A stretch of 64,000 bases of DNA. Source: Anaerolineales bacterium (GTDB lineage: Bacteria > Chloroflexota > Anaerolineae > Anaerolineales > UBA4823). Numbering within the stretch: position 1 is the stretch's first letter; each line of letters starts with the position of its first letter. Positions 1-10,100 of the stretch are shown here, piece by piece. The notes under the pieces were generated by a model. The model was not told where the DNA came from. It saw only the letters and a program-made list of their open reading frames with translations, and did not search any database. The position numbers and the translations under genes were made by a program. The stretch spans positions 1 to 64,000 of the forward strand of contig JAGVAD010000024.1 of NCBI GenBank assembly GCA_020060465.1, in the 5' to 3' direction.

Positions 1-1
1 C

Positions 2-1882
2 GTCGTCACCACCGGCGTAGGGGCGCACGGCCGTGCGCCCGGTGGCAAAACCTACCGCCTGCCCACCGAAGCCGACCTGGCTGCCTACCGCGCCGCCGAA
101 CAGGCCCTGCAGGCCCAACGCGAACAACTGCGCGCCGCCTGGGGCATGGAACCCCTGCCGGATGAGCCGACACCTGAGGGCAAAGGGAGTGGCGCAGAAC
201 GCGCTTTCTCCGTAAGAAATTACGGCTTGGACACTTGGAGCGACCTGTTCAACCCGCGTCAGGCGCTGGCGCTGCTCACCTTTGCCGATGCCGTCCGCCG
301 CGCCCACGCCGAAATGCTCACCCAGGGCTATCCCGAAGACTTTGCCCGCGCCGTGGCGACGTATTTGGGAATTGCGGTGGATAATCTCTCTGAAAAAGAC
401 AATTTTTTGAGCAGATGGGCAAATACAAAGGAAACTGTAGCAGGGTCTTTTGGTAGACAAGCCTTGCCGATGCTTTGGGATTACGTCGAAATAAACCCTT
501 TGAGTGATTCAACAGGAGGATGGGCAGGTGCAACCGAATACAATTTGAGAATAATTGACCACTTGAGCCACATTCCTGCTGTACCAGGCGGGGAGCGCTC
601 TCACTCGGAGACTCCCCCCTCTCCCCTCGTGGGAGAGGGGGGCCGGGGGGGTGAGGGGGTGAGGGTCACCCACGCCTCCGCCACGCGCCTGCCCTATCCC
701 GACGGCTTCTTCGACACCATCCTCACCGACCCGCCCTACTACGACAACGTACCCTATTCCTACCTTTCCGACTTTTTCTACGTCTGGCTCAAGCGCACCG
801 TCGGACACCTCTACCCCGACCTGTTCAGCACGCCGCTCACGCCCAAGGCTGGCGAGATTGTCGCCTATTCCCAGGTCGAGGGCGGCTTCGAGGCGGGCAA
901 GCGCTTCTTCGAGGAGCAACTGGCTGCTGCCTTCCGCGAGAGCGCCCGCGTGCTCAAGCCAGGCGGCGCGGCGGTGGTGGTCTATGCCCACAAATCCACC
1001 GCCGGCTGGGAGACGGTCATCAACGCCCTGCTCGATTCCGGCCTGGTGACCAGCGCCGCCTGGCCGCTCAACACCGAAATGCAATCGCGCCTGCGCGCCA
1101 ATGAATCCGCCGCGCTGGCCTCGTCCATCTACATCGTCGTCCGCAAAGTGCCGCGCCAGCCCACCGGCTTCTACAACGACGTGCGCCAGGAATTGCAGCA
1201 ACACCTGAACGCCAAACTCCAGCGCCTGTGGGAAGAAGGCATCGGCGGGGCGGATTTCTTCATCGCCGCCATCGGCTCTGCCATCGAGGTCTTCGGCAAG
1301 TACGAGAAGGTGATGGATTACGAGGGCAACATCGTGCGCGCCGACCGCCTGCTGGAAGAAGTGCGCGCCATCGCCACCAATTACGCCGTCAGGCAAATTT
1401 TGCACAACGGCTTTGCATCTGAAATCACCCCGCTGGCGCGCTTCTACGTGCTGTGGCGCTGGAACTATGGCGAAGCGCTCGTCCCCTTCGACGAAGCCAA
1501 CAAACTGGCGCACTCCTGCGGGCTGGATTTGAGCCTGCAATTCGGCAAGGGCGGCTGCATCAAGAAGGAAAAGGAATTCGTCCGCCTGCTCGGTCCGCAA
1601 GCGCGCAAACTGGACGACCTGGACGAGCCGCGCGACCTGATAGACGTGCTGCACAAGTCGCTGCTGCTGTGGGAGAAAGGTCAGCGCGCCGAGATGGTCA
1701 AGGCGCTGGCGGAAAGCGGCTTTGGGCGCAGCGCAGCCTTCTACCGCGTGGCGCAAGCCATCTCCGAAACGCTGCCGCTGGAGAGCAAAGAAAAGAAACT
1801 GCTCGACGGCTTCCTGGCGGGGAGGGAACGCGTGCAGCAGGAAGTGGAGAAGGAAGGCAGACAGGGTAAGTTGTGGGAATGA
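2..1882 (+). CDS. DUF1156-type adenine-specific DNA methylase, N-terminus outside window
   Basis: Reading frame stays open from base 2; TDPPYYDNVPYSYLSDFFYVWLKR methylase motif IV (DPPY), followed by AARVLKPGG-like block. Confidence 0.85.
   Translation, partial: VVTTGVGAHGRAPGGKTYRLPTEADLAAYRAAEQALQAQREQLRAAWGMEPLPDEPTPEGKGSGAERAFSVRNYGLDTWSDLFNPRQALALLTFADAVRRAHAEMLTQGYPEDFARAVATYLGIAVDNLSEKDNFLSRWANTKETVAGSFGRQALPMLWDYVEINPLSDSTGGWAGATEYNLRIIDHLSHIPAVPGGERSHSETPPSPLVGEGGRGGEGVRVTHASATRLPYPDGFFDTILTDPPYYDNVPYSYLSDFFYVWLKRTVGHLYPDLFSTPLTPKAGEIVAYSQVEGGFEAGKRFFEEQLAAAFRESARVLKPGGAAVVVYAHKSTAGWETVINALLDSGLVTSAAWPLNTEMQSRLRANESAALASSIYIVVRKVPRQPTGFYNDVRQELQQHLNAKLQRLWEEGIGGADFFIAAIGSAIEVFGKYEKVMDYEGNIVRADRLLEEVRAIATNYAVRQILHNGFASEITPLARFYVLWRWNYGEALVPFDEANKLAHSCGLDLSLQFGKGGCIKKEKEFVRLLGPQARKLDDLDEPRDLIDVLHKSLLLWEKGQRAEMVKALAESGFGRSAAFYRVAQAISETLPLESKEKKLLDGFLAGRERVQQEVEKEGRQGKLWE
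598..665. repeat. G/C-rich palindromic repeat inserted in frame within the methylase CDS
   Basis: CCCCCCTCTCCC (614-625) - CTCGT - GGGAGAGGGGGG (631-642), 12-bp perfect inverted repeat; encodes low-complexity SETPPSPLVGEGGRGGEG. Confidence 0.75.
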
Positions 1883-2505
1883 AGAGCAGAGATTTTTCTA
1901 ACTGGGACAATGTCAGCCTTGCGCCATCCCGCCATGGCGGCGACTGGACAGTTGCAGATTACAAAGCCATTGATTTCAACACTGAAGAAGGCTGGCAAAG
2001 GGCGATAGACATTTTCGAAGACCGCATCAGAAGCCGATTCTTGAATGTGGTTGCTGAGATTGAGGATATGCCTCATTCTGGCTTTGCAGTGATGGCGCTG
2101 GATTGCTTGCTGATTGAAACCCTGGAGCAGACCCGTCAAGGCGTTGCTGAAACGCCAAGCAGAATGGGTAAAAAATATTTCGTTGATTTTTTGACGAAAA
2201 CCGCTTTTCAATCCAGTTTTGTAAACGACATGGCACAGAGATTCTATAGGTGGATACGGTGCGGCATCTTACACCAGGCAGAAGTCAAAGGCAGTTCGAG
2301 AATTCGCACCGATTCCAACTTGCCGCTTGTTCAATTCTCTCCTGATGGGAATGGATTGATTATCAACAGGCGTAAGTTTCATCGCAAACTGGTATGCGTT
2401 TTCGAAGACTTTATAGATACTTTGCGAAACCCCGCCAACGACGTGGAGCGCAATAATTTTCGAAACAAAATGGATGCCATCTGTCACTACCAGAGAACGC
2501 CATGA
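1873..2505 (+). CDS. Uncharacterised protein with HEPN-like R-x4-H motif
   Basis: 210 aa; overlaps upstream and downstream genes; FYRWIRCGILHQAE contains RCGILH. Confidence 0.6.
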   Translation: MGMKSRDFSNWDNVSLAPSRHGGDWTVADYKAIDFNTEEGWQRAIDIFEDRIRSRFLNVVAEIEDMPHSGFAVMALDCLLIETLEQTRQGVAETPSRMGKKYFVDFLTKTAFQSSFVNDMAQRFYRWIRCGILHQAEVKGSSRIRTDSNLPLVQFSPDGNGLIINRRKFHRKLVCVFEDFIDTLRNPANDVERNNFRNKMDAICHYQRTP

Positions 2506-2969
2506 GCATTTATTACTTTGCCTATGGATCGAATATGCTCAGCGAACGCATGGTTGAACGCATCCCTGAAGCAAAAATTGCAGGGATTGCTCGTCTGTAC
2601 GGCTGGGACCTTGTTTGGGACAAGATCAGCAAAGATGGATCGGGAAAAGCCAATTTGAGAGAAGAAAACGGGAAAGTGGTCTGGGGCGTGGTTTATATCA
2701 TTCCAAAGTCTAGAATGCCCGATTTAGACAAGGTAGAAGATGGCTATCAGCGCATCAAGGTGGAAGTTGAGTGCGACAAGAACGGCAAGCTTGCCGCCTA
2801 CACGTATGTTTCAGAGAAACGTGACGCAAACCTATTGCCTTATGATTGGTACAAAGACCTGGTTTTGAAAGGCGCAAAAGAGCATTCTCTGCCGTCCGCT
2901 TATATTGAAAAAATTGCCAGAATCGAATCGCAATCCGATAATCGTAAAGCAGCAGGAGAAACCCCATGA
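2502..2969 (+). CDS. Gamma-glutamylcyclotransferase (GGCT/AIG2-like) family protein
   Basis: N-terminal YYFAYGSNML signature; ATGA overlap with both neighbours. Confidence 0.85.
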   Translation: MSIYYFAYGSNMLSERMVERIPEAKIAGIARLYGWDLVWDKISKDGSGKANLREENGKVVWGVVYIIPKSRMPDLDKVEDGYQRIKVEVECDKNGKLAAYTYVSEKRDANLLPYDWYKDLVLKGAKEHSLPSAYIEKIARIESQSDNRKAAGETP

Positions 2970-5524
2970 CCGCTTTCCATACCATCGCCATCCCTCACGA
3001 TGACATCCTGCAGGGTCGCCTGACGATGGATGTCTTTGCTGCCGATTTGTGGGACGTGTTCAAGAATCGCGGCGCAGAAGAATATCGCAAAGCCGATCTG
3101 TTCTTCCAGAAGACTTACCAGACCGAGGGCTTGTCCACGCTCCTGGATGTAGTCGAAGCGCGGCTGAAGGGCAAGGGCGGCGACCCGGTTCTGCAAATTC
3201 AAACCCCGTTCGGCGGCGGCAAAACCCACGCCCTGATTGCCATGTATCACAAAGCGGCGGAGTGGGGCGCGCAGCGCGTCGTCATGGTCGGCACGGCGAT
3301 GAGTGCCAAAGATACCCTGTGGGGGATGCTCGAAGAACAATTGACGGGCCAGAGGGTGAAATTTGAGGGATTAACTTCTCCAGGTCGCACGGATGAATTC
3401 CGCGAACTGCTTTCTAACCGCGCGCCGCTCATCATCATGATAGACGAATTGCTGGAATATGTCACCAAGGCCGCAGGCGTCAGGGTGGCAGACAGCACGC
3501 TCGCCGCGCAGACGATTGCTTTCATGCAGGAAATCACTGAAGCCGTCAGCACCATTGACAAAGTTGTGCTGGTGGTCACGCTGCCCTCCAGCAGTCTGGA
3601 ACATTTCGACGAGCAGGCGGCGCGTCTCTTCCAACAACTGCAACGGGTTTCAGGGCGCGTCGAAAAGATATATACCCCGGTTCAAGAGCATGAGATTACC
3701 CAGGTCATTCGCCGCCGCTTGTTTGCCAGTGTGAAGCGAGAGGCTGTCCAAAAACAGATCGGCGAATTTATGGATTACGCAGTCCGTGAGAACCTCCTAC
3801 CCGCTGGCGTCGAGCCGTCGCAATACCGCGAACGCTTCGAAGCCTCCTACCCGTTCCTGCCCGACGTGGTGGATGTGCTGTACCAACGCTGGGGAAGTTT
3901 CTCCACCTTCCAGCGCACGCGCGGCGTCCTGCGCTTGCTTGCCCTGGTTGTCCATGCGCTGAAAAACAAAAACATCCCTTACATCTCGCTGGCTGATTTC
4001 GACCTTGCCAACCAGGAAATCCGCCGTGAGTTATTGAAGCACATCGGCCCAGAGTACGATGGCGTCATCGCCTCCGACATCACAGGCGCGGAGGCGGGCG
4101 CAAAACAGGTCAACAAAAGTTTGGGCAAGTCCTATCAGGGACTGCAACTGGGCGAGCGCGTCACCACCAGTATCTTCATGTACTCATTCTCCGGCGGCAC
4201 CGAGCGCGGGTTGACGCTTGCCGAAATCAAGCGCAATGCGACCACGTTGGAAAATCCAGCCAGCGCCGTCGCCGAAGTGGTGGAAGACCTCAAGGGCCGC
4301 CTGTTCTACATCCAGAACCAGGCAGGCAAATACTTCTTCTCGAATCAAATCAATCTCAACCGCATGTTGCTCATCCGCATGGAGAACATCCCCGACGAAG
4401 ATGTGACGCAAACCGAAGAGGCTTTGCTGCGCGCAAAGATACGAGGGGATCGTTTCAAGGTCTATATATGGCGTCATGAAAGTTCGGACATTGCGGATAC
4501 TCCCGATCTGAAACTGGTCATCCTGGACGAGAGGAACGAATCCCTAATGAGAAAGATGCTGGAGGAGAAGGGCGGCAGTCCACGCGTGCACCGTAACACA
4601 CTATTCTTTCTCGTTCCCCTGGCAAATGAACGTCCTGCGTTTTCCAACTTTGTGCGCAAGTCACTGGCTTATCGCACCATGGACAGCGACCCAACCCTGT
4701 CCCTGACGGCAGAGCAGCACAAGGAAATCAGAGACGGTTTGAAGAAGCTGGACAGCGATCTCGCAGAAGGCGTCAGGAGATTGTATCGTCAGATTTTCGT
4801 TCCCGACCGTAACGGTTGGAAGGAATTTGATCTGGGTATTCCCACTGTCGGCGAAGCTAGACCGCTCGATCAGGATGTATATGACCGACTGCGCTCCGAG
4901 GGCGAGATTTTGGAGAGAATTGTCGCGCTGGTCATTAAGGAAAAATACCTCAAGGGGCGGGATTACGTTTCAACCAATCAACTGTATCAAGCCAGTTTAA
5001 AGACGCCTGGCGAGCCTCGCGCTGTTTCCCAAAACGCCTGGGATGCTGGTATTGCAGAAGGGGTTCACCGCGGCATTTTTGGTTTGGGCGAGTTGATAGA
5101 TGGTCAACCGGTTTGCAGATACTTCAGAGAAGAATGCTCGCTCAGTTTCAGCGACAATGAAATACTCATCCAGGCTGAAATCTGCGAAGCGCAACGACGC
5201 GCCCAAGAGGGGCAGATTACATTTCCTCCTGGTCAAACTGTGACTGGTCAGCCTATGAGCGAAGCAGTTGCTCCCTCTATTGCGGTTACTCAACCGCCGT
5301 TCTTGTCCACTGCGCCTGTTACTGGGAAATACCAGCAACTTCACTTCAATTTCGTTGTGCCGAAAGGCAAAGTCTCCAGCCTGATGGGGGTGCTGAATTT
5401 CCTGCAAAGCCGCTACGACAGGGTAGAAATTTCATTGAACCTGGGTGATGGTCAACTTACCGAACAAGAATTCGAAGATAAGGTCAAAGAGGCGTTCAGA
5501 CAGATGGGGATTGAGATCGAATAG
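2966..5524 (+). CDS. DUF499-type AAA+ ATPase
   Basis: 852 aa; Walker A-like QTPFGGGKTHAL, Walker B-like LIIMIDELLEY; adjacent to DUF1156 methylase. Confidence 0.85.
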   Translation: MTAFHTIAIPHDDILQGRLTMDVFAADLWDVFKNRGAEEYRKADLFFQKTYQTEGLSTLLDVVEARLKGKGGDPVLQIQTPFGGGKTHALIAMYHKAAEWGAQRVVMVGTAMSAKDTLWGMLEEQLTGQRVKFEGLTSPGRTDEFRELLSNRAPLIIMIDELLEYVTKAAGVRVADSTLAAQTIAFMQEITEAVSTIDKVVLVVTLPSSSLEHFDEQAARLFQQLQRVSGRVEKIYTPVQEHEITQVIRRRLFASVKREAVQKQIGEFMDYAVRENLLPAGVEPSQYRERFEASYPFLPDVVDVLYQRWGSFSTFQRTRGVLRLLALVVHALKNKNIPYISLADFDLANQEIRRELLKHIGPEYDGVIASDITGAEAGAKQVNKSLGKSYQGLQLGERVTTSIFMYSFSGGTERGLTLAEIKRNATTLENPASAVAEVVEDLKGRLFYIQNQAGKYFFSNQINLNRMLLIRMENIPDEDVTQTEEALLRAKIRGDRFKVYIWRHESSDIADTPDLKLVILDERNESLMRKMLEEKGGSPRVHRNTLFFLVPLANERPAFSNFVRKSLAYRTMDSDPTLSLTAEQHKEIRDGLKKLDSDLAEGVRRLYRQIFVPDRNGWKEFDLGIPTVGEARPLDQDVYDRLRSEGEILERIVALVIKEKYLKGRDYVSTNQLYQASLKTPGEPRAVSQNAWDAGIAEGVHRGIFGLGELIDGQPVCRYFREECSLSFSDNEILIQAEICEAQRRAQEGQITFPPGQTVTGQPMSEAVAPSIAVTQPPFLSTAPVTGKYQQLHFNFVVPKGKVSSLMGVLNFLQSRYDRVEISLNLGDGQLTEQEFEDKVKEAFRQMGIEIE

Positions 5525-5695
5525 GGGTGGGATTTCACTTACACCAGGCATGAGCAATTGTTCCGCTTGACGAAGGGATCATGATAGCGCTGTAGTTTCA
5601 GACGCCATCTTTGTAACCTCTGGCGCGATTTCGCGTCCAATAAGGTGGTGGATTAATCCGCCGAGTCTGTTCAATCCAATTACGGGAGCATCCCT

Positions 5696-6223
5696 TTGAC
5701 CAAAACCGATTTCTTCGACAAACTGCTGCAAAACCCCCGCCCGGTGGTGGTAGATTTTTGGGCGCCATGGTGTGGACCCTGCCACGCAATTGAACCAATG
5801 CTCAAAAAGGCCAGCGCCAAATACGTCGGACGCGTGGACGTGTGGCGCATCAACGCCGACGAGCACCCCGAGCTGCTGCACCAACTGGGTATCTATGGCA
5901 TCCCCACGCTCATCAGCTTCCGCGGCGATCAGGAGGTCGCCCGCCAGACTGGCGTGACCTCTTCAGAGGCGTTGAGCGCCTTGTTTGAGTCCGCCCTGAG
6001 CGGAGAGAAGCCGCAGCCAGTTGGCATCAGTTTGTTCGACCGCTTGCTGCGGTTATCCACTGGCGCGGCGATCGTGCTGTTGGCTTATACGCGTGGATTG
6101 GAGGGGCTCTATCTGCTGCTGGCGGCGGTCGGCGGCCTGGTGATGTTCAGCGCCGTCCACGACCGTTGTCCAGTGTGGAAAGCGATCCAGGCCAGGTTAA
6201 AAAAGGATCGCCCGGCGGTATAA
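5696..6223 (+). CDS. Thioredoxin domain fused to C-terminal membrane domain (DUF2892-like)
   Basis: FWAPWCGPCHAIEP active site; C-terminal LLRLSTGAAIVLLAYTRG...GGLVMFSAVHDRCPVW; TTG start. Confidence 0.85.
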   Translation: MTKTDFFDKLLQNPRPVVVDFWAPWCGPCHAIEPMLKKASAKYVGRVDVWRINADEHPELLHQLGIYGIPTLISFRGDQEVARQTGVTSSEALSALFESALSGEKPQPVGISLFDRLLRLSTGAAIVLLAYTRGLEGLYLLLAAVGGLVMFSAVHDRCPVWKAIQARLKKDRPAV

Positions 6224-6244
6224 TTCCATGTTATAGTACGTGGC

Positions 6245-6475
6245 ATGGATACAGATATTCCGCGCTATATTGTCTGGAGCATAGACCACGTTGATCTCGA
6301 TGACCCGTTTCAGCGCCGCTGGTGGTTGCGCCAGGTATTAATGCACGGTCGCGCTGAAGACATCCAAAAGCTCGACTTCGACGAAATCGAAAGCGTGCTG
6401 GATCAACTACGCCTGCCTCCAGCGATTGATCGTCTCTGGCGTTCCTACTTCAACAATAAAAATGAGCGCCAATAA
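6245..6475 (+). CDS. Small protein upstream of AbiEii-type nucleotidyltransferase
   Basis: 76 aa, overlaps the next ORF start (ATG 6462). Confidence 0.6.
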   Translation: MDTDIPRYIVWSIDHVDLDDPFQRRWWLRQVLMHGRAEDIQKLDFDEIESVLDQLRLPPAIDRLWRSYFNNKNERQ

Positions 6476-7154
6476 TACCCCGATCACCGGCAAAGGGTTG
6501 CTCACCTCAATTCAGCGCTCGTTCCTGACGCTGTTCTCTCAACTTCAAGATCAAAATCAATTTTATCTTACCGGTGGTACGGCCCTAGCCGAGTATTATC
6601 TTGGACACCGGCTTTCCTTTGATCTGGATTTTTTTACAGGCGTTGATGGATTAATCTTGCCGGCTTCCTATCAAATTGAGAAACGGGCTGAAGCACATGG
6701 ATTGCAAATCACAGTGACTCGTCGTTTTGCAACCTACGTCGAATTTCTTCTTAGCGATGAACAAGACAGCTTGAAAATTGACTTGGCGCTTGATTCTCCT
6801 TTCAGATTCGAACCTCCCGTTCCATCTACTGAAGGGATTTGGGTCAACAATTATCAAGACCTAATCATTGATAAACTTCTAGCCTATTACGGCAGAGCAG
6901 AACCGCGAGATGCAGTAGATCTCTATTTCATTCTTCAAAATAGTTCAATCGAAGCTTTGATAGAGAAAGCCAGGGCGAAGGATCCAGGTTTTGACCTGTA
7001 TTGGTTCGTAATCGCGTTGAATCGCAGCTCCGAATTCCCGGATGAGCTAGATCGTTGGCCAGTCAAAATGATCAGCGGCTTTGATCCGGTAAAATTAAAA
7101 GCAGACTTCCAAAAGCTGGCATTTCGCTTCATGGATCAGCTAAAGAAATCCTGA
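6462..7154 (+). CDS. AbiEii/AbiGii-type nucleotidyltransferase
   Basis: FYLTGGTALAEYYLGHRLSFDLDFFT motif; start chosen at MSANN overlapping upstream ORF. Confidence 0.85.
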   Translation: MSANNTPITGKGLLTSIQRSFLTLFSQLQDQNQFYLTGGTALAEYYLGHRLSFDLDFFTGVDGLILPASYQIEKRAEAHGLQITVTRRFATYVEFLLSDEQDSLKIDLALDSPFRFEPPVPSTEGIWVNNYQDLIIDKLLAYYGRAEPRDAVDLYFILQNSSIEALIEKARAKDPGFDLYWFVIALNRSSEFPDELDRWPVKMISGFDPVKLKADFQKLAFRFMDQLKKS

Positions 7155-7197
7155 GGCAGCCGATCCATATTCTCATTCTTCGTGCATTGACTCCTCT

Positions 7198-10100
7198 TTA
7201 TCCCCTCATCAACTGTTCCACCCGGCTCTCTCCCACGCTGAAGTATTTTGCCTGCGGGTGATGCACGATGATGGCCGCGGTGGACTGCTCTGGCACAAGC
7301 TGGCAGGCGGCGGTGAGAGACATGCCCAGCTCGCTCTCGGCGGGCAACAAGTCGAAGACCTTGCGGTGGTCGTCCAGGGTGGGGATGGCCGGATAGCCCC
7401 ACGAATAGCGCTTGCCTTGTCCTTCGGGCAGCCCCAGTTCGCGGCGGATGTGACGGTGCAAATATTCGGCGGCGGCTTCTGCGGTCTGCACCGCCAATCC
7501 ATGCAGGAAATACGCTTCCGAATAGTCGCCGGCGGCTTGCAGGCGATCAAAGCGCTGCGTGGCTTCCGCCCCCACCGTCACCACCTGAAAGGCGACCACA
7601 TCATAAACCCCCGACTCCACCGGCGCGAAATAATCCGCCAGACACAGCGCCTCGCCATCCGGCTGGCGCGGGAAGGCAAAACGGGTTAATTCCTGCGCGC
7701 TCTGCGCTCCGTCTATCAGACTGGCAGGGTCGTACACGATCAACTCATCTCCACCCGCCTGACACGGCCAATAGCCGTACACCGCCTGCGGACGCAGCCA
7801 GCCCTCGCGCAGCGCCTGGCGGGTCATGCGCTCTAAACGCCGTTCGAACTCGGCGCTCAACCGCTGCCACTCTTCTCCATGCGCGTTCTTTGCCCCCCAA
7901 GAAAGGCGGAACAACTCGTTTTTGAAAAGATGCTGAAAGACCATCTCCAAAGGCATCTGGCGCGCCACGCGTGGCCCCCAGGGAACACCCTCGGGCAACG
8001 AGATCGGCGCCGGTTGCACCGCCGAACGCGAGTTCCCGACGGCTTTGCCCGGCGCAGCAGCGCTGCGGCCAGCCTCGCGCTCAACCTCGCGGCGCAACTG
8101 TTCCAGCAGCGGCTCGCGCTGTGCCGGGTCTAGCAAGGCGTCCATCGTCGCCAATCCCTCGAAGGCGTCTTTGCAATAAAACACGCCGGGTTCATAAAAC
8201 GAGCCGTCTTCGACGAAAGCGATGCGCCAGCCGAAGCGCCGGTTGATCGCCGCCCCGCCGATCAAGACCGGGAATTTCAACCCGCGGCGCTGCAACTCAT
8301 TGACAATCAAGGGCATTTGTTTGCTGGTGTTAACCAGCAACGCGCTCAGCCCAATGGCGTCGGCGTTCACTTCCACGGCTTTGGAGATGATCGTCTCGGC
8401 AGGCGTCTGCTTGCCCAAGTCCAGTACGGTGTATCCGTTGTTCGAGAGAATGGTCTTGACCAAGTTCTTGCCAATATCATGCACGTCGCCATACACCGTC
8501 GCCAGAACCACGGTGCCTTTGCTGGCGCCGTCTTTGCGTTCCAGGAAACGCTCGACATGCGAGACGGCTTTCTTCATTACTTCCGCCGATTGCAGCACAA
8601 AGGGCAGGATCAGCTCACCGGCGCCAAACCGGTCGCCGACTTCTTTCATCGCCGGTAGCAGCGTCTGGTTAAGGATGGCGATCGCCGCTTCGTGGGGAGA
8701 CAAATCGCCGCGCGCGGCCAGAATCTCGTCAATATCTGCCTCCACACCATCTTTGCGGCGGTGCAGGATGCGCCATGCCAGACGTTCCTGGGGCGTCATG
8801 CCTTGTAATGGATCGCCGCTGGTTTCCGGGTGTGAAGGTTGATTGGCTTCTGACTGGAAATATTCGATGAAACGCTGCAGAGCATCCGGACGGCGATTGA
8901 AGATCAAATCCTCGGTGATCTGGCGCTGCTCGGCGGGTATTTCTGCATACGGCGTGATATGCGCCGGGTTGACAATGGCCATATCCAGCCCGGCCTGCAC
9001 GGCGTGATAGAGCATGACGCTGTTCAGCACCGGTCGGGCGGCTGCTTCCAGGCCAAAAGAGACATTGCTGACGCCTAAAGAGGTCAGCACGCCAGGCAAT
9101 TCACGCTTGATGCGTCGGATACCCTCCAGCGTCTCTATAGCGGAGTTGGCAAATTCTGGATCGCCGGTCGCCAGGGTAAAAGTCAGCGTATCGAAAACCA
9201 GCGCCTCAGGGCGCAATCCAAATTCGCCGACCGCCATATCGTAAATTCTGCGCGCCACGTTGAGCTTTTCCTCGGCGGTCTTGGCCATGCCTTTCTCGTC
9301 AATGGTCAGGCACAACACCGCAGCGTTGTGTCGACGCGCCAGATCGAAGACGCGCTCCGCTTTTGCTCGCCCCCCTTCCAAATGCGTCGAGTTCAGCAGA
9401 CAGCGCCCCGGAGCGGTTTTCAAGGCGGCTTCCATCACTTCCGGCTCGGTGGTATCTATGACCAAAGGCGCTTCAACGCCGGAAGCCAGCTTCTTGACCA
9501 CCTGGCGCATCAGATACAGTTCATCCGGGCGTTCAGTGACCGCGGTAGAGATGTCCAGCGCATGAGCGCCGCCCTCCACCTGTTCGCGGGCGATCTCCAG
9601 GATGGCGTCGTAATCTTCGGCCAGCAGCAGGCGCTTGAACTTGCGGCTGCCCTGCGCATTGCAGCGCTCGCCGATCAGCAGCGGCGGCGGTTCCTGGTGC
9701 ATGGCGACAGCGCGAGCAGCCGAAGCCAGACGAGGTTGAGTCGCTGCCGGGCGCGGCGCGCGTCGGCGGCGAGTGTTGAACGACGCTCCGCCGAGAGCCT
9801 CCACCAGCAGCTTCAGATGCCCCGGCGTGGTGCCGCAGCAGCCGCCCACCACGCTGATGTGGTGTTTTTCCACAAATTCCACCAGCGCCTGGCTGAACGG
9901 CTCTGCTTCCAGCGGATACACCGCCTCGCCGTCCACGTTGATCGGCAGCCCGGCGTTGGGGATGCACGACACCGGCAGAGCGGCGTTCTCGCCCAGATAC
10001 TGAATTGGCTGGCGCATGTGTTCGGGTCCAGTGGAGCAATTCAGACCGATCACGGCAATCGGCAGACCTTCCAGGATAGCCAGAGCGGCGGCGACATCCG

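Noticed and set aside
509-1756. 415-aa minus-strand ORF opposite the methylase
   Set aside because: Shadow ORF in high-GC coding DNA; composition low-complexity and the sense frame has clear methylase motifs.
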